Positions 1 through 8,724 are shown, numbered from the stretch's first letter. The stretch: 64,000 nt of DNA from Actinomyces qiguomingii (GCF_004102025.1 NZ_CP025228.1:2790001-2854000); one strand, 5' to 3'. Numbers and translations: made by a program. The notes: generated from the sequence alone by a model not told the origin.

Positions 1-1
1 C

Positions 2-673
2 ACCACCTACGCGAACACCACGAGCGACTGGAGTATCAACGACGGCGTCATCAGCGATCACAGCGTCTGGCAGCGCAACCGCTACACGGTCGACGGCGAT
101 TCGGTGCCCACCTACCGCTCCGAGCGCTGGTATCCGGGCGAGAAGATCTCGTTTACGTCCCCCGTCGCGCGGCAGACCGGCACCGCCTTGAGACTGGACA
201 TTGAGGTCGGCGCCGGTGCCGTGAATATTGACGAGCGGCCCAACCAGGTGACCTGGTACGGCGTCCCGGACAGCACGGCTTGGATCGTGGAGTCCTGGGT
301 CGACGAAAACGGCAACTCCCATGGCTCGCTCCCCGTCACCGGCATGACGCACGCAGCTATCGACACCGATACCGCCATCAAGTGTAGCGATGCTGTCACC
401 GACGCCTTGGAGGAATCGGCAGCTTCGGATGATGCGGATGATCTCGATGACTGGGAGGACCACGGATGGTACGGCGGAGACTGGTACACCGTGCCCGACC
501 TGGTCGGTGTGGGCCGCCGGGCCTGGGACGACTGCGTCGGCGAGGCACTTAGGGCCGAAACCGAGACCGGCGCTTCCGGTTCATCGGCGGAGCCATCCGG
601 CGCACCGTCCGGCGTCGCCGAGCCTTCGCAATCGGCAACCACGGCGGAGCCCACCGCCACTGCGACCCACTGA
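2..673 (+). CDS. 3' part of an unidentified acidic protein
   Basis: The reading frame is open from the left edge of the window, so the start lies outside; 223 codons and a TGA stop are visible. I do not recognise the family. The middle has a beta-rich stretch (LRLDIEVGAGAVNI) that loosely recalls adhesin or toastrack-type folds, but this is a weak impression. After it comes a very acidic run rich in Asp, Glu and Trp, then a Ser/Pro/Ala/Thr-rich tail of about 45 residues typical of exported or surface-exposed actinobacterial proteins. No membrane segment is visible in this part. The next gene starts 30 bases downstream with its own ribosome site, so the two are probably co-transcribed and may act together at the envelope. 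Confidence 0.6.
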   Translation, partial: TTYANTTSDWSINDGVISDHSVWQRNRYTVDGDSVPTYRSERWYPGEKISFTSPVARQTGTALRLDIEVGAGAVNIDERPNQVTWYGVPDSTAWIVESWVDENGNSHGSLPVTGMTHAAIDTDTAIKCSDAVTDALEESAASDDADDLDDWEDHGWYGGDWYTVPDLVGVGRRAWDDCVGEALRAETETGASGSSAEPSGAPSGVAEPSQSATTAEPTATATH

Positions 674-703
674 TCCACCACCTCTAGTTTCAAGGAGCTG
701 ATC

Positions 704-1159
704 ATGAACGACAACAGCACTAACAACAACACCGAGGCAACAGGCACAACCACCGACACGGCCGAAACCACCCAGACCACCGACACGGCCGAAACCACCC
801 AGACCACCGACACGGCCGAAACCACCCAGACCACCGACACCGGCGCGGCGCGGCATACCGGCGAGTCGGACGCCGCAACCCCTGAGGGGGACGTTTGGAG
901 TGGGTCGCCTAAGCAGACGGGAGCGCAGCCGCAGGACGCACCCACAGCACCGCGCACGGCCGCACCGCATGGCGTGCAGGCCGGCACCCTGGTGTGGGGG
1001 CTAACCCTGCTGGTACTGGGAGGTCTACTACTCGCCGTCGCCATGGGCACGCGCATCGACCTCGTCACCGCGGTGATAGTTCTGCTGGCCGGACTCGGCC
1101 TGGCACTGCTGGTCATGGCCCTACTGCCCCACCGTCGGCCGGTGGAACCCGGCTCCTGA
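704..1159 (+). CDS. Small membrane protein with Thr-rich repeats
   Basis: A 151-residue protein starting at an ATG preceded by AAGGAG. The N-terminal half is hydrophilic and Thr/Glu-rich and contains three perfect copies of the nonapeptide TDTAETTQT (27-bp DNA repeat at 752-832) plus a partial fourth. The C-terminal third has two hydrophobic segments separated by a short loop (around residues 98-117 and 121-142) and ends in a basic tail (PHRRP), which fits two transmembrane helices. No enzymatic motif is visible and I cannot assign a family. Its position directly behind the partial gene suggests a two-gene membrane/envelope unit. The repeat probably varies in copy number between strains (inference). 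Confidence 0.7.
   Translation: MNDNSTNNNTEATGTTTDTAETTQTTDTAETTQTTDTAETTQTTDTGAARHTGESDAATPEGDVWSGSPKQTGAQPQDAPTAPRTAAPHGVQAGTLVWGLTLLVLGGLLLAVAMGTRIDLVTAVIVLLAGLGLALLVMALLPHRRPVEPGS
752..832 (+). repeat. 27-bp in-frame tandem repeat, three copies
   Basis: Three identical 27-bp units lie end to end at 752, 779 and 806, with the first bases of a fourth unit after them. They encode TDTAETTQT within the small membrane protein. Identity at the DNA level suggests recent expansion by slippage. Confidence 0.9.
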
Positions 1160-1204
1160 ACGACCGCAGAGCACTGTCATCCCGTCCCAGCCGCAGCCAC
1201 TTCT

Positions 1205-1289
1205 ACCGAACTCGATGGTCATTTCGACCGAACTCGGTGGTTATTTCGACCGAACTCGGTGGTTATTTCTACCGAACTCGATGGTAGCG
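1205..1289 (-). repeat. 22-bp period intergenic array A, four units
   Basis: The core ACCGAACTCG (reverse complement of CGAGTTCGGT) begins at 1205, 1227, 1249 and 1271, exactly 22 bp apart. The linkers are similar (ATGGTCATTTCG, GTGGTTATTTCG). The array fills the gap between two convergent genes. The same core and period recur at four other places in this window. Function unknown; a repeated binding site or a mobile non-coding repeat are both possible. Confidence 0.9.
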
Positions 1290-1297
1290 AGGGCGCC

Positions 1298-2272
1298 TCA
1301 GTAGGCCTGGCAGGCCGGGCACCAGAACAGGCGTCGCCCGCTGATCACCCGCTCCGCGATCCGGGTGCCGCAGCGCAGGCAGGGACGGAACGCGCGGTGG
1401 TAGACATACCAGCGCCCGGCCTCCGGATCGTCTTCGGGCAGTGGTTCGGGTACATCCGTGGCCTCCACCGTGGTGATGAAACCGGTGGCGACCCCGTACT
1501 CCATGAGCGACACCAGGTCATCCCAAATCTCCCGCAGCCGCCTGGCACTGATCCGGTTGCCCGACCGGAACGGGGACAGGCCGGCCCGGAACAGGACCTC
1601 AGCCCGGAAGATGTTGCCGGCTCCGGCCAGAATCGACTGGTCCAACAGCAATTCTCCGACCGTCCGCCTGCGTCGGCGCACGCCAGCAATGAATTCCTCA
1701 GGATCGGCGTCAGAGCGCAGCGGATCGGGTCCCAGGCGGCGGCGCACCGCCTCCACGCCGTCGGCGTCCAACAGCTCGCATACCGTCGGTCCCGTCAGAT
1801 CGGCCACCCCATGCTCCCCGGCCAGGCGCAGCCGTACAGCGCCGCGGGGCTCGGGGGGTCGCCAGTCGGCGGGCGCAACAGGCGCGGGCTCCTCACCGCT
1901 CAGTCCGGACAGCGCCGAGCCGCCACCACGGGCCAGAGCCTGTTCTCCGCGCTCCCCGAGCCTGCGGCGAGGCGCCCCGATGGCGTGTGGTGCGGTGAAA
2001 CAGGCGTCACCGTCGAAGGTCCAGGAACCGTACAGGCCCAGATGAACGCGCAGCCAGGTGACATCCGAGGAATCCACGGGAACGTCTGATGCCGGCGCGA
2101 ATGGGAGGAGCAGCTGCTTGCCGTGAGCCTGCCCGCCCAGGAGGATCTGGCCGTTCAAACGAGCGGCCCCAGCGGAGAAACGTCCCTGCGGGGACGAGAC
2201 AACCAGGCGCTGGCCGCCGTAGAGTTCATTCAGGGCATTGGCTAGGCGGTGGACGGTGTGACCTTCAGGCAT
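1298..2272 (-). CDS. nei: Fpg/Nei-family DNA glycosylase (endonuclease VIII type)
   Basis: A 324-residue DNA glycosylase/AP lyase for base excision repair of oxidised bases. The N terminus reads MPEGHTVHR: Pro2 is the family's Schiff-base nucleophile and Glu3 the catalytic acid. The His after Gly fits the Nei-type branch of actinobacteria (Nei2-like) rather than Fpg. A helix-two-turn-helix segment is visible in the second half (LLLDQSILAGAGNIFRAE), and the C terminus carries a four-Cys zinc finger (CLRCG ... WCPAC). It is followed on the same strand by no other gene; rpiB lies 78 bp upstream, the same pairing as nei and rpiB in Mycobacterium tuberculosis (Rv2464c/Rv2465c). Substrate preference cannot be read from the sequence. 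Confidence 0.93.
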   Translation of the reverse strand: MPEGHTVHRLANALNELYGGQRLVVSSPQGRFSAGAARLNGQILLGGQAHGKQLLLPFAPASDVPVDSSDVTWLRVHLGLYGSWTFDGDACFTAPHAIGAPRRRLGERGEQALARGGGSALSGLSGEEPAPVAPADWRPPEPRGAVRLRLAGEHGVADLTGPTVCELLDADGVEAVRRRLGPDPLRSDADPEEFIAGVRRRRRTVGELLLDQSILAGAGNIFRAEVLFRAGLSPFRSGNRISARRLREIWDDLVSLMEYGVATGFITTVEATDVPEPLPEDDPEAGRWYVYHRAFRPCLRCGTRIAERVISGRRLFWCPACQAY

Positions 2273-2350
2273 ACCGATGACGCTACACGATGGTTACGGT
2301 ACCACCGCAACGCATCTCACTAGCCGTCGCCGTTCCCGCCACGAACGGCG

Positions 2351-2809
2351 TCAGGCGCGCTCGCGGGAACGCTCGTAGGCGGCCATCTGGTCGATCCGGT
2401 TCTGGTGGCGCTGCTCGCCGCCGAAGGGTTCACCTATGAACGCATCGAGAATCTTAATGGCCTCTTCTATAGAGTGCATTCGGGCGCCCAGACCGGCCAC
2501 GTTGGCATCGTTGTGCTGACGCGCCAGCCGGGCAGTTTCCTGGTTCCAGACCAGCGCCGCCCTGATGCCGTGGACCAGGTTGGCGGCGATCTGCTCACCA
2601 TTGCCGGAGCCGCCCAGCACCACCCCCAAGCTGCCCGGATCTGCTGCCACCGCCTCGGCGCAGGCGATGCAGAACTCCGGGTAGTCGTCCAAGCGATCGT
2701 AGACGTAGCAGCCGTGGTCAACCACCTCGTGGCCGGCCTCCCGCCAGCGGTTAACGAGAACGCCCTTGAGCTCGAATCCGGCATGGTCGGTACCGATGTG
2801 AATGCGCAT
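2351..2809 (-). CDS. rpiB: Ribose-5-phosphate isomerase B
   Basis: A 152-residue protein starting at the ATG at 2809 (MRIHIGTDHAGFE). An upstream extension of the open frame would run across the start of the divergent peptidase gene and is not family-like. It interconverts ribose 5-phosphate and ribulose 5-phosphate in the cytoplasm. The N-terminal DHAGFE and the loop GGSGNGEQIAAN are characteristic of the actinobacterial branch; from the mycobacterial enzyme the Glu of this loop is known to act as the base instead of the Cys used in E. coli RpiB. The motif HNDANV near residue 103 is also typical. Length matches the family. It is probably co-transcribed with nei downstream. Confidence 0.93.
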   Translation of the reverse strand: MRIHIGTDHAGFELKGVLVNRWREAGHEVVDHGCYVYDRLDDYPEFCIACAEAVAADPGSLGVVLGGSGNGEQIAANLVHGIRAALVWNQETARLARQHNDANVAGLGARMHSIEEAIKILDAFIGEPFGGEQRHQNRIDQMAAYERSRERA

Positions 2810-2895
2810 GGATGAATTGTGCCTCACGCGAACAGGTCCAGGGCACCGCGCCCGCGGATACGGGCATATGTGCACCCTCGGGCTAGCGTTGCGCC

Positions 2896-5028
2896 ATGAC
2901 CGATCCGAGCGACACCTCCTCCTCCGCCAGCGCCGACGACGCACCGGCGTCGACGGACTCGCACGCCGCCGTACTGGCAGGCGTCTACGAGACCGCGGCG
3001 GCGGACTCCTCCGTGCGCCCCCAGGACGACCTGTTCCGCCATGTCAACGGGAGCTGGTTGGCTACCACGACGATCCCTGCCGACCGTCCCGCCACCGGTT
3101 CCTTCCTGGTGCTGCGCGACGCAGCAGAGGCGGCCTGCAGGGACATCCTCCAGGAGTTGGCGCAAGCACCGCGCGCTGGCGTGCCCACCACCCCGACGGC
3201 CAAGCTCGGCGCACTGTACGCCGCCTTCCTGGACGAGGAGCGGATCGAGGCGCTCGGAGCCGAGCCGCTCGCCCCCGAACTGGAGCCCGTGCTGGCGGCG
3301 GCGGACAAGGAGGCTCTGGCGCGCGCCCTGGGCGCCCACCTGGCCGCCGGCTTCACCGGACCGGTGGACATCGCCGTCGAGGTGGACCTGAACGATCCGG
3401 ACCACTACACCACCTGGATGGCGCAGTCGGGCCTGGGTCTGCCCGATGAGTCCTACTATCGACAGCAGGACCAGGCGGAGATCCGACAGGCCTACGTGGC
3501 CCATGTGGGGCGCATGCTCGAATTAGCGGGCCTGCCGGACCGCCTGGGGACGGACGCGGACGCACTTGCCGGACGCATCATGGCGGTGGAGACGGCACTC
3601 GCCGAGGGACACTGGGATCGGGTCGCCTGCCGCGATATTGAGAAGATCAACAACCCCACCGCCTGGGAGGACCTGGAAAAGTCCGCTCCCCTCTTCCCCT
3701 GGCAGGCCTGGTACGACGGCGTGGTCGAAGCGGCGCAGGCCGCCGGCGAGCAGCCGGGATCACTGCTGAAGGAGACTATCGTCCAGCAGCCCGATTATCT
3801 GCCGCACCTGGCGCAGGTATGGCACCGGACTCCTCTGGCGGATCTGCGCGCCTGGGCGGCCTGGCATCTGGTACACGGTCGCGCGACACTGCTTTCGCGC
3901 GCCTTCGTGGAGGAGAACTTCGACTTCTACTCCCACACGCTCCAGGGCGTGGACGAGTTGCGGGCCCGCTGGAAGCGGGGTGTAGCCCTGATCGAGGGCA
4001 CGCTGGGCGAGGCACTGGGCGAGCTGTACGTGGCCCGACACTTCCCGCCCGCCCACAAGGCGAGCATGGAACGTCTGGTTGCCCGTCTGATCGAGGCCTA
4101 CCGCCAGTCGATCTCCTCCCTGGAGTGGATGAGCCCGACCACCCGCGAACGCGCCCTGGAGAAGCTGTCCCTATTCACCCCGAAGATCGGCTACCCGAGC
4201 ACATGGCGCGACTACAGTGCCGTCACGGTCACGCCCGGCGACGTGGTCGGCTCGGTGCGCTCAGCAGAGGCCTTCGAGTTGGCCCGCGCCCTGCGTAAGC
4301 TGAGCCGCCCGGTTGACCGGGAGGAGTGGCACATGACGCCGCAGACGGTCAACGCCTACTACAACCCGACCATGAACGAGATCGTCTTCCCGGCGGCGAT
4401 CCTGCAGCCGCCATTCTTCGACCCGGACGCCGACGACGCCGTCAACTACGCCGGCATCGGCGCCGTGATCGGGCACGAAATTGGCCATGGCTTCGATGAC
4501 CAGGGCTCCACCTTCGACGGACACGGCAAGGTGACCGACTGGTGGACCGAGGCGGACCGGGAGGCCTTTGAGGCCCGCACTCGCGCACTGATCGCCCAGT
4601 ACGACGCCTACCGCCCGGCGGCGTTGGTAGCACGTGCCGAGGCAGATGGCCAGGAGGCGGACACGGCGCCCCATGTCAACGGGGAGCTCACGATTGGGGA
4701 GAACATCGGCGACCTGGGCGGAGTGGGGATCGCACTGAAGGCCTATGCACTGGCCCTGGCGGATGTCGGCATCGACTCTGTGGCCGGGGCCCCGGTGATC
4801 GATGGACTCACCGGAGCGGAGCGCTTCTTCTACTCATGGGCCCGCATCTGGCGCAGCAAGAGCCGGGACGACTACGCCGAACTGCTGTTGACGATCGACC
4901 CGCACTCCCCCGCCGAGTTCCGGTGCAACGGGATCGTGCGCAACGTGGATGCCTTCTATGAGACCTTCGGGGTTACAAAGGGCGATGCACTATGGCTCGA
5001 ACCACAGGAGCGCGTGACCATCTGGTGA
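2896..5028 (+). CDS. M13-family zinc metallopeptidase (PepO/neprilysin type)
   Basis: A 710-residue metallopeptidase of the neprilysin (M13) family. The zinc site HEIGH is at residues 527-531, followed by GFDDQGS, and the third ligand is in ENIGDLGG near residue 602, the expected spacing. The N-terminal M13 domain begins near residue 45 (DDLFRHVNGSWL) and the C terminus carries the family's arginine/asparagine motif (FRCNGIVRNVDAFYETF) and a terminal Trp. There is no signal peptide or transmembrane helix, unlike eukaryotic relatives, so it is predicted to be cytoplasmic, as for many actinobacterial PepO proteins. It starts 86 bp from the divergent rpiB. Substrates are probably oligopeptides. 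Confidence 0.94.
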   Translation: MTDPSDTSSSASADDAPASTDSHAAVLAGVYETAAADSSVRPQDDLFRHVNGSWLATTTIPADRPATGSFLVLRDAAEAACRDILQELAQAPRAGVPTTPTAKLGALYAAFLDEERIEALGAEPLAPELEPVLAAADKEALARALGAHLAAGFTGPVDIAVEVDLNDPDHYTTWMAQSGLGLPDESYYRQQDQAEIRQAYVAHVGRMLELAGLPDRLGTDADALAGRIMAVETALAEGHWDRVACRDIEKINNPTAWEDLEKSAPLFPWQAWYDGVVEAAQAAGEQPGSLLKETIVQQPDYLPHLAQVWHRTPLADLRAWAAWHLVHGRATLLSRAFVEENFDFYSHTLQGVDELRARWKRGVALIEGTLGEALGELYVARHFPPAHKASMERLVARLIEAYRQSISSLEWMSPTTRERALEKLSLFTPKIGYPSTWRDYSAVTVTPGDVVGSVRSAEAFELARALRKLSRPVDREEWHMTPQTVNAYYNPTMNEIVFPAAILQPPFFDPDADDAVNYAGIGAVIGHEIGHGFDDQGSTFDGHGKVTDWWTEADREAFEARTRALIAQYDAYRPAALVARAEADGQEADTAPHVNGELTIGENIGDLGGVGIALKAYALALADVGIDSVAGAPVIDGLTGAERFFYSWARIWRSKSRDDYAELLLTIDPHSPAEFRCNGIVRNVDAFYETFGVTKGDALWLEPQERVTIW

Positions 5029-5104
5029 GTCCAGGGGTGTGCCACGCAGCTTCCCCGAGACTCGTGGACGGCTACTGGTACGCCTCGGTGCGAGCCGCAC
5101 CACA

Positions 5105-5120
5105 TGGGGACTTCTCCCCA
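5105..5120 (+). terminator. Hairpin downstream of the M13 peptidase gene
   Basis: A perfect 6-bp stem (TGGGGA/TCCCCA) with a four-base loop lies about 75 bp after the stop codon. There is no T run after it, so it is only a possible terminator. The rest of the 5029-5321 gap holds the leader of the next gene, with a second 6-bp hairpin at 5275-5292 (CGACGC/GCGTCG) just before its ribosome site. Confidence 0.4.
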
Positions 5121-5321
5121 CCAGCACATACCCAAAACACAGGTTCGCTGGGCCCCAAGTCCTAGTTGTGTTACTGATGTGACTCGTGTGGCGCTGACCA
5201 AGCGCGGGATTACAGGTAAATCACACCGGCCGGGGTTGTCTTCAAACCGATATCCAGGAAGGCTGGGAACAGCTCGACGCCGCCCCGCGTCGTGTCTTGT
5301 CAATCCCAAATTGGAGGATCT

Positions 5322-6293
5322 ATGCGTCTGGGACGCTCTATCACCACCATCGGTGCCACCGCCGCCCTCGTGGCCGGCGGCCTGGCCGTATCCACCCCCG
5401 CTCTGGCCGACACCACCGAGGACGGCTTCACGCTGGACGCTCCGACCAGCCGCGTGGTCGACCCCAACTCGTCCATTACTGTCACCGGTTCCGGCTGCGG
5501 CAGCGCGCAGAGCCCCGCACAGGTGCGTGTGGCGCTGACCAATGACAACGAGGCCAGCACCCAGTCGTCCTACGTCACCACGACTGCGGGCGCGGACGGC
5601 AGCTGGACCGCCACCCTCGACCTGTCCACCGCCGTCGCCGAGGTCGGCGGCGACCCCAATGTCGACCCTTGGTACATCATCGCCCAGTGCGTCTCTTACA
5701 ACGAAAGCCTCAGTGGCGTTGCCGGTGAGCAGATCATCCTGGACGGCACCAGCTTCGACGGCTCTTACATTATCCACGGCGATGTCGCCGGCCAGCAGTC
5801 CTTCGAGATCACTGCCTCCGGTCTGACCCCGGGTGAGACCGTCACCAACACGCTGATCCGCGAGGCCGACGCCGACTCCGCCGACGCCGCTCCTGTCGCC
5901 ACCATCGGCACGGGCACCGTGGACCAGGACGGCAACTTCAACGGGACCTTCCCGGCCCCCTCCGTCCCGGATGGCACCTACGTGCTGCGCCTGGCCGGCT
6001 CCCGCTACGGCGAGGGCGGCGACTCCGTCTCGCTGGTGACCGTGTCGGGTGGCGTGTACAGCAACACCGCCCGTAACGACAACCGCGACGGTGACACCAC
6101 CATCACGGACAACAACAAGACGAACACGGGTACGGGTACCAACACCTCTGCGACCGTCGCCGCCACCGTCCCGGCCAAGGCTTCCGGTAAGGAACTGGCC
6201 AAGACCGGTGGTGCGGGCCTGACCCTCAGCATCCTGGCTGCGGGCCTGCTTGCCTCCGGCGCCGTGATTCTGCGCGCCCGTCGCCGCGCCTGA
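5322..6293 (+). CDS. Cell-wall-anchored surface protein with LAxTG sorting signal
   Basis: A 323-residue exported protein. The start is the ATG at 5322, eight bases after GGAGG; an upstream TTG in the same frame is less likely. The signal peptide runs to ...STPALA|DTT near residue 29. The body is beta-rich and looks like two Ig-like repeats; the second includes ITASGLTPGETVTNTLIRE. A Thr/Asn-rich stalk follows (NTGTGTNTSAT). The C terminus has the sorting signal LAKTG, a hydrophobic helix and the basic tail RARRRA. LAxTG is the form used by class E sortases of high-GC actinobacteria. Probably a surface or pilus-associated protein. The LCP gene begins 19 bp downstream, suggesting co-transcription. 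Confidence 0.85.
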   Translation: MRLGRSITTIGATAALVAGGLAVSTPALADTTEDGFTLDAPTSRVVDPNSSITVTGSGCGSAQSPAQVRVALTNDNEASTQSSYVTTTAGADGSWTATLDLSTAVAEVGGDPNVDPWYIIAQCVSYNESLSGVAGEQIILDGTSFDGSYIIHGDVAGQQSFEITASGLTPGETVTNTLIREADADSADAAPVATIGTGTVDQDGNFNGTFPAPSVPDGTYVLRLAGSRYGEGGDSVSLVTVSGGVYSNTARNDNRDGDTTITDNNKTNTGTGTNTSATVAATVPAKASGKELAKTGGAGLTLSILAAGLLASGAVILRARRRA

Positions 6294-6312
6294 TCGCTAG
6301 TCCATTAGCCGG

Positions 6313-7398
6313 GTGATGACCCCCTCGGATGACTCGCCCGCAGTGACCAGTATCCTCGGCCGCGCCCACCAGGCACTTTCCGCCTGGTGGGCGCGGTTTG
6401 GCGCTTGGGGACGCAGACGGCCGCGTATAGCCGCCCTCAGTGCCGTACTGACCGTCCTGCTGGTGCTCGCACTGGGTGACCTCGGTGTGTTGTGGGCGCG
6501 TCTGGAGCGCTTCGACATCCATTTGCCACACGCCGACCTGACCACGGCCGACCAGGCCGCCTCAGCCGCTGCGGCGGAGACCTGGTTGGTGGTCGGCACC
6601 GACTCGCGTACCTCCCTGCCTGAGGGCCCGGACCGCTACGGCGGCGTGGAAGATGTGGGCGAGGAGTCGCGTGCCGACGTGGTCGCACTGATTCAGCCGG
6701 CCGCCTCCGGCTTGAACGTGCTGATTCTGCCGCGTGATCTGACCGTGGCGCAGGGACAGCTGTTCGACGAGCGCCTGGCCACATCCTTCCTGCAGGGCCC
6801 GCAGTACACCGTCGACTCCCTGTGCTCCGCCTACGGTGTGGCCGCCTCACATGTCGTAACCATCGACATGGCCCAGTTCGCACAGATCGTCGACTCGCTC
6901 GGAGGCGTGCAGGTGCAGGTAGATGAGCCGGTGCGCGACACCTACTCCGGACTTCAGATCGACGCCGCGGGCACACAGCACCTCAACGGCGTGGACGCAC
7001 TGGCTCTGGTCCGTTCCCGGCACCCCGAGGTGCTGCGCGAAGGGCAGTGGTTGATGCTGTCTGAGCAGGAGGGGGCCGAGCGTCGCAGTCGCTTCACCGG
7101 CCTTGTCATGCGCGCCGTCTTTACCGCCCTGGTGGAGCGGGCACATAATCCCCTGGCGGCGCAATCGCTCGCCTGGACGCTGACCGGGAATATGGGCGTC
7201 GATGCCGGCACCGGCCTGATCGACCTGGTGCGCCTGGCACGAGGCGCAGCGAAAGCGGATGCAGCTGGCGGAATGAATCTGGTGAATGTCCCCGCCGACC
7301 CAGTCGGGGACAGCTTCACCGCACCGCCCAACGACCAGACCTATGCGACCCTGGCCGAGTACGGGTACACGCCGGGGGCGTGCACCCCCGCCGACTGA
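6313..7398 (+). CDS. LytR-CpsA-Psr (LCP) family protein
   Basis: A 361-residue membrane-anchored protein of the LCP family, enzymes that transfer undecaprenyl-linked glycopolymers to peptidoglycan outside the membrane. A basic N-terminal stretch is followed by one membrane helix around residues 38-60, then the extracellular domain. LCP landmarks include TWLVVGTDSR, the Arg/Asp segment SRADVVALIQ, ILPRDLTV, the segment VDSLGGVQVQVDEPV, HLNGVDALALVRSR and RRSRF. The start is GTG at 6313 or the adjoining ATG at 6316; no strong ribosome site is visible, which fits translation coupled to the surface-protein gene 19 bp upstream. The pairing suggests a shared role in wall assembly or decoration (inference). 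Confidence 0.88.
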   Translation: MMTPSDDSPAVTSILGRAHQALSAWWARFGAWGRRRPRIAALSAVLTVLLVLALGDLGVLWARLERFDIHLPHADLTTADQAASAAAAETWLVVGTDSRTSLPEGPDRYGGVEDVGEESRADVVALIQPAASGLNVLILPRDLTVAQGQLFDERLATSFLQGPQYTVDSLCSAYGVAASHVVTIDMAQFAQIVDSLGGVQVQVDEPVRDTYSGLQIDAAGTQHLNGVDALALVRSRHPEVLREGQWLMLSEQEGAERRSRFTGLVMRAVFTALVERAHNPLAAQSLAWTLTGNMGVDAGTGLIDLVRLARGAAKADAAGGMNLVNVPADPVGDSFTAPPNDQTYATLAEYGYTPGACTPAD

Positions 7399-7430
7399 CT
7401 CGCCGAGAACGGCAGACCTCACATACCGCT

Positions 7431-7543
7431 GATTTACGACCCCCGGGGGCTGATTCACGACCCCCGGGGTTGATTTACGACCCCCGGGGTTGATTTACGA
7501 CCCCGGGGTGGTCGTAAAACGGACCCCAAGGTCGTAAATCGAC
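7431..7543. repeat. TTTACGACC/GACCCCGGGG intergenic repeat cluster, copy 1
   Basis: Four direct units of the form TTTACGACCCCCGGGGTTGA begin near 7431 and repeat every 20-21 bp, then two inverted units follow (GGTCGTAAAAC, GGTCGTAAATC). Direct and inverted units can pair to form long hairpins. It lies between the convergent LCP and glycerate kinase genes, so it could end transcription from both sides. A 47-bp core (7497-7543) recurs with four mismatches at 37373-37419. Confidence 0.85.
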
Positions 7544-7574
7544 GACGGGCCGCCGCCCCACGCCTGCCGGGGGA

Positions 7575-8678
7575 TCAGCTCCGCAGATAATCGCCGACGG
7601 CGCGGCGCAGGTTCTCCCGACCGTGGCTAAGAGCATGGGCCACGGGCTCATCTGAGGCACTGATTGCGACCAGGTCCCTGACGCCGTGCGCGAGCAGGTT
7701 CTCGGCCCCGGCCTTGATGCGCCCGGCGAAAATGACACAGGGCACACCGGCCTGCGCGGCGGTTTGGGCGACCCCGGCGGGGGTCTTACCCGCCAGGGTC
7801 TGGGCGTCCACCGATCCCTCCCCGGTCAGCACCAGATCCGCACCGGCCACGGCCTCGGCCAGGTCCACGGCGTGCGCCACCAACTCGACCCCCGGCTCAA
7901 GACTGGCTTGGAGGAATACCCGCAGGGCAAAACCCAGACCGCCCGCCGCACCGGCCCCGGGCAGGGCAGCCGCAGCCTCCTTACCGCTTATGCGCGCCAC
8001 CTGCGCCAGCGCCCGATCCAGGCGGGGCACGAGCTCTTGACTCACGCCCTTCTGCGGGCCGAACACGGCGGTGGCGCCCTCGGGGCCGGTCAGCGGATTG
8101 TTCACATCGCAGGCCACCTGGAAGCGGGTCTGGGACAGTCGCGGATCCAATCCGGAGATATCGATTTCGACGATACGGTCGAACTGGTCCGGGTAGGGGG
8201 CGATTTCCTCCCCCTCCGGGCCCCGCAACCGCGCCCCCAGGGCGGTGAGCATGCCCAGACCCACATCGTTGGTCGCCGAGCCCCCGATGCCCAGCATGAT
8301 GCTCCGCGCCTCATGATCCATGGCGTCCTTGATGAGCAGTCCCAGCCCGGCGGTGTTGGAGCGCAGAACGTCACGGTCCGCGGGATCGATCAGTTCAAGG
8401 CCTGCGCAGCTGGCCACGTCCATCACCGCGCGGGCGCCGTCCAGCCCGTAGACGGCCCGGATGGGGCGCCCCAGGGCGTCCACGGTATCCGCGGCGATGA
8501 CCCGGGCGTTCCAAGCCGCGGTGACAGCATCGACGAAGCCCTCGCCGCCGTCGGACATGGGGACCATAAGCGTGTCGGCGTCGGGGTGCACGTCGTGGAC
8601 CCCGAGCGCCATAGCCTGGGCGGCCTGCTGGGCCGTCATACTCTCTTTGAAAGAGTCGGGGGCAAGAACAATCTTCAT
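7575..8678 (-). CDS. glxK: Glycerate kinase (GlxK/GarK family)
   Basis: A 367-residue kinase phosphorylating D-glycerate, the last catabolic step before glycolysis. The start is the ATG at 8678 (MKIVLAPDSFKESM) with AAGGAA just upstream; the longer open frame lacks a ribosome site. Family landmarks: DSFKES near residue 8, MSDGGEGFVDA near 60, LGIGGSATND near 125, and FGPQKG and LTGEGSVDAQT in the second half. It is the last gene of the minus-strand operon beginning with the MFS importer, 46 bp after the 2-hydroxyacid dehydrogenase. That pair could turn hydroxypyruvate (or a similar oxo acid) to glycerate and then phosphoglycerate. Whether the product is 2- or 3-phosphoglycerate cannot be told; 2-phosphoglycerate is usual for this family. 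Confidence 0.92.
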   Translation of the reverse strand: MKIVLAPDSFKESMTAQQAAQAMALGVHDVHPDADTLMVPMSDGGEGFVDAVTAAWNARVIAADTVDALGRPIRAVYGLDGARAVMDVASCAGLELIDPADRDVLRSNTAGLGLLIKDAMDHEARSIMLGIGGSATNDVGLGMLTALGARLRGPEGEEIAPYPDQFDRIVEIDISGLDPRLSQTRFQVACDVNNPLTGPEGATAVFGPQKGVSQELVPRLDRALAQVARISGKEAAAALPGAGAAGGLGFALRVFLQASLEPGVELVAHAVDLAEAVAGADLVLTGEGSVDAQTLAGKTPAGVAQTAAQAGVPCVIFAGRIKAGAENLLAHGVRDLVAISASDEPVAHALSHGRENLRRAVGDYLRS

Positions 8679-8724
8679 GGTGGATTCCTTCTTCTGCGGT
8701 GGCGGTCCGTCCCAGGCGCTCATT

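Noticed and set aside
112..1116. Long minus-strand open frame with Val/Ser-rich repeats
   Set aside because: It lies fully antisense to the partial gene and the small membrane protein, and its repeats are the reverse reading of the Thr repeat; no start site or family.
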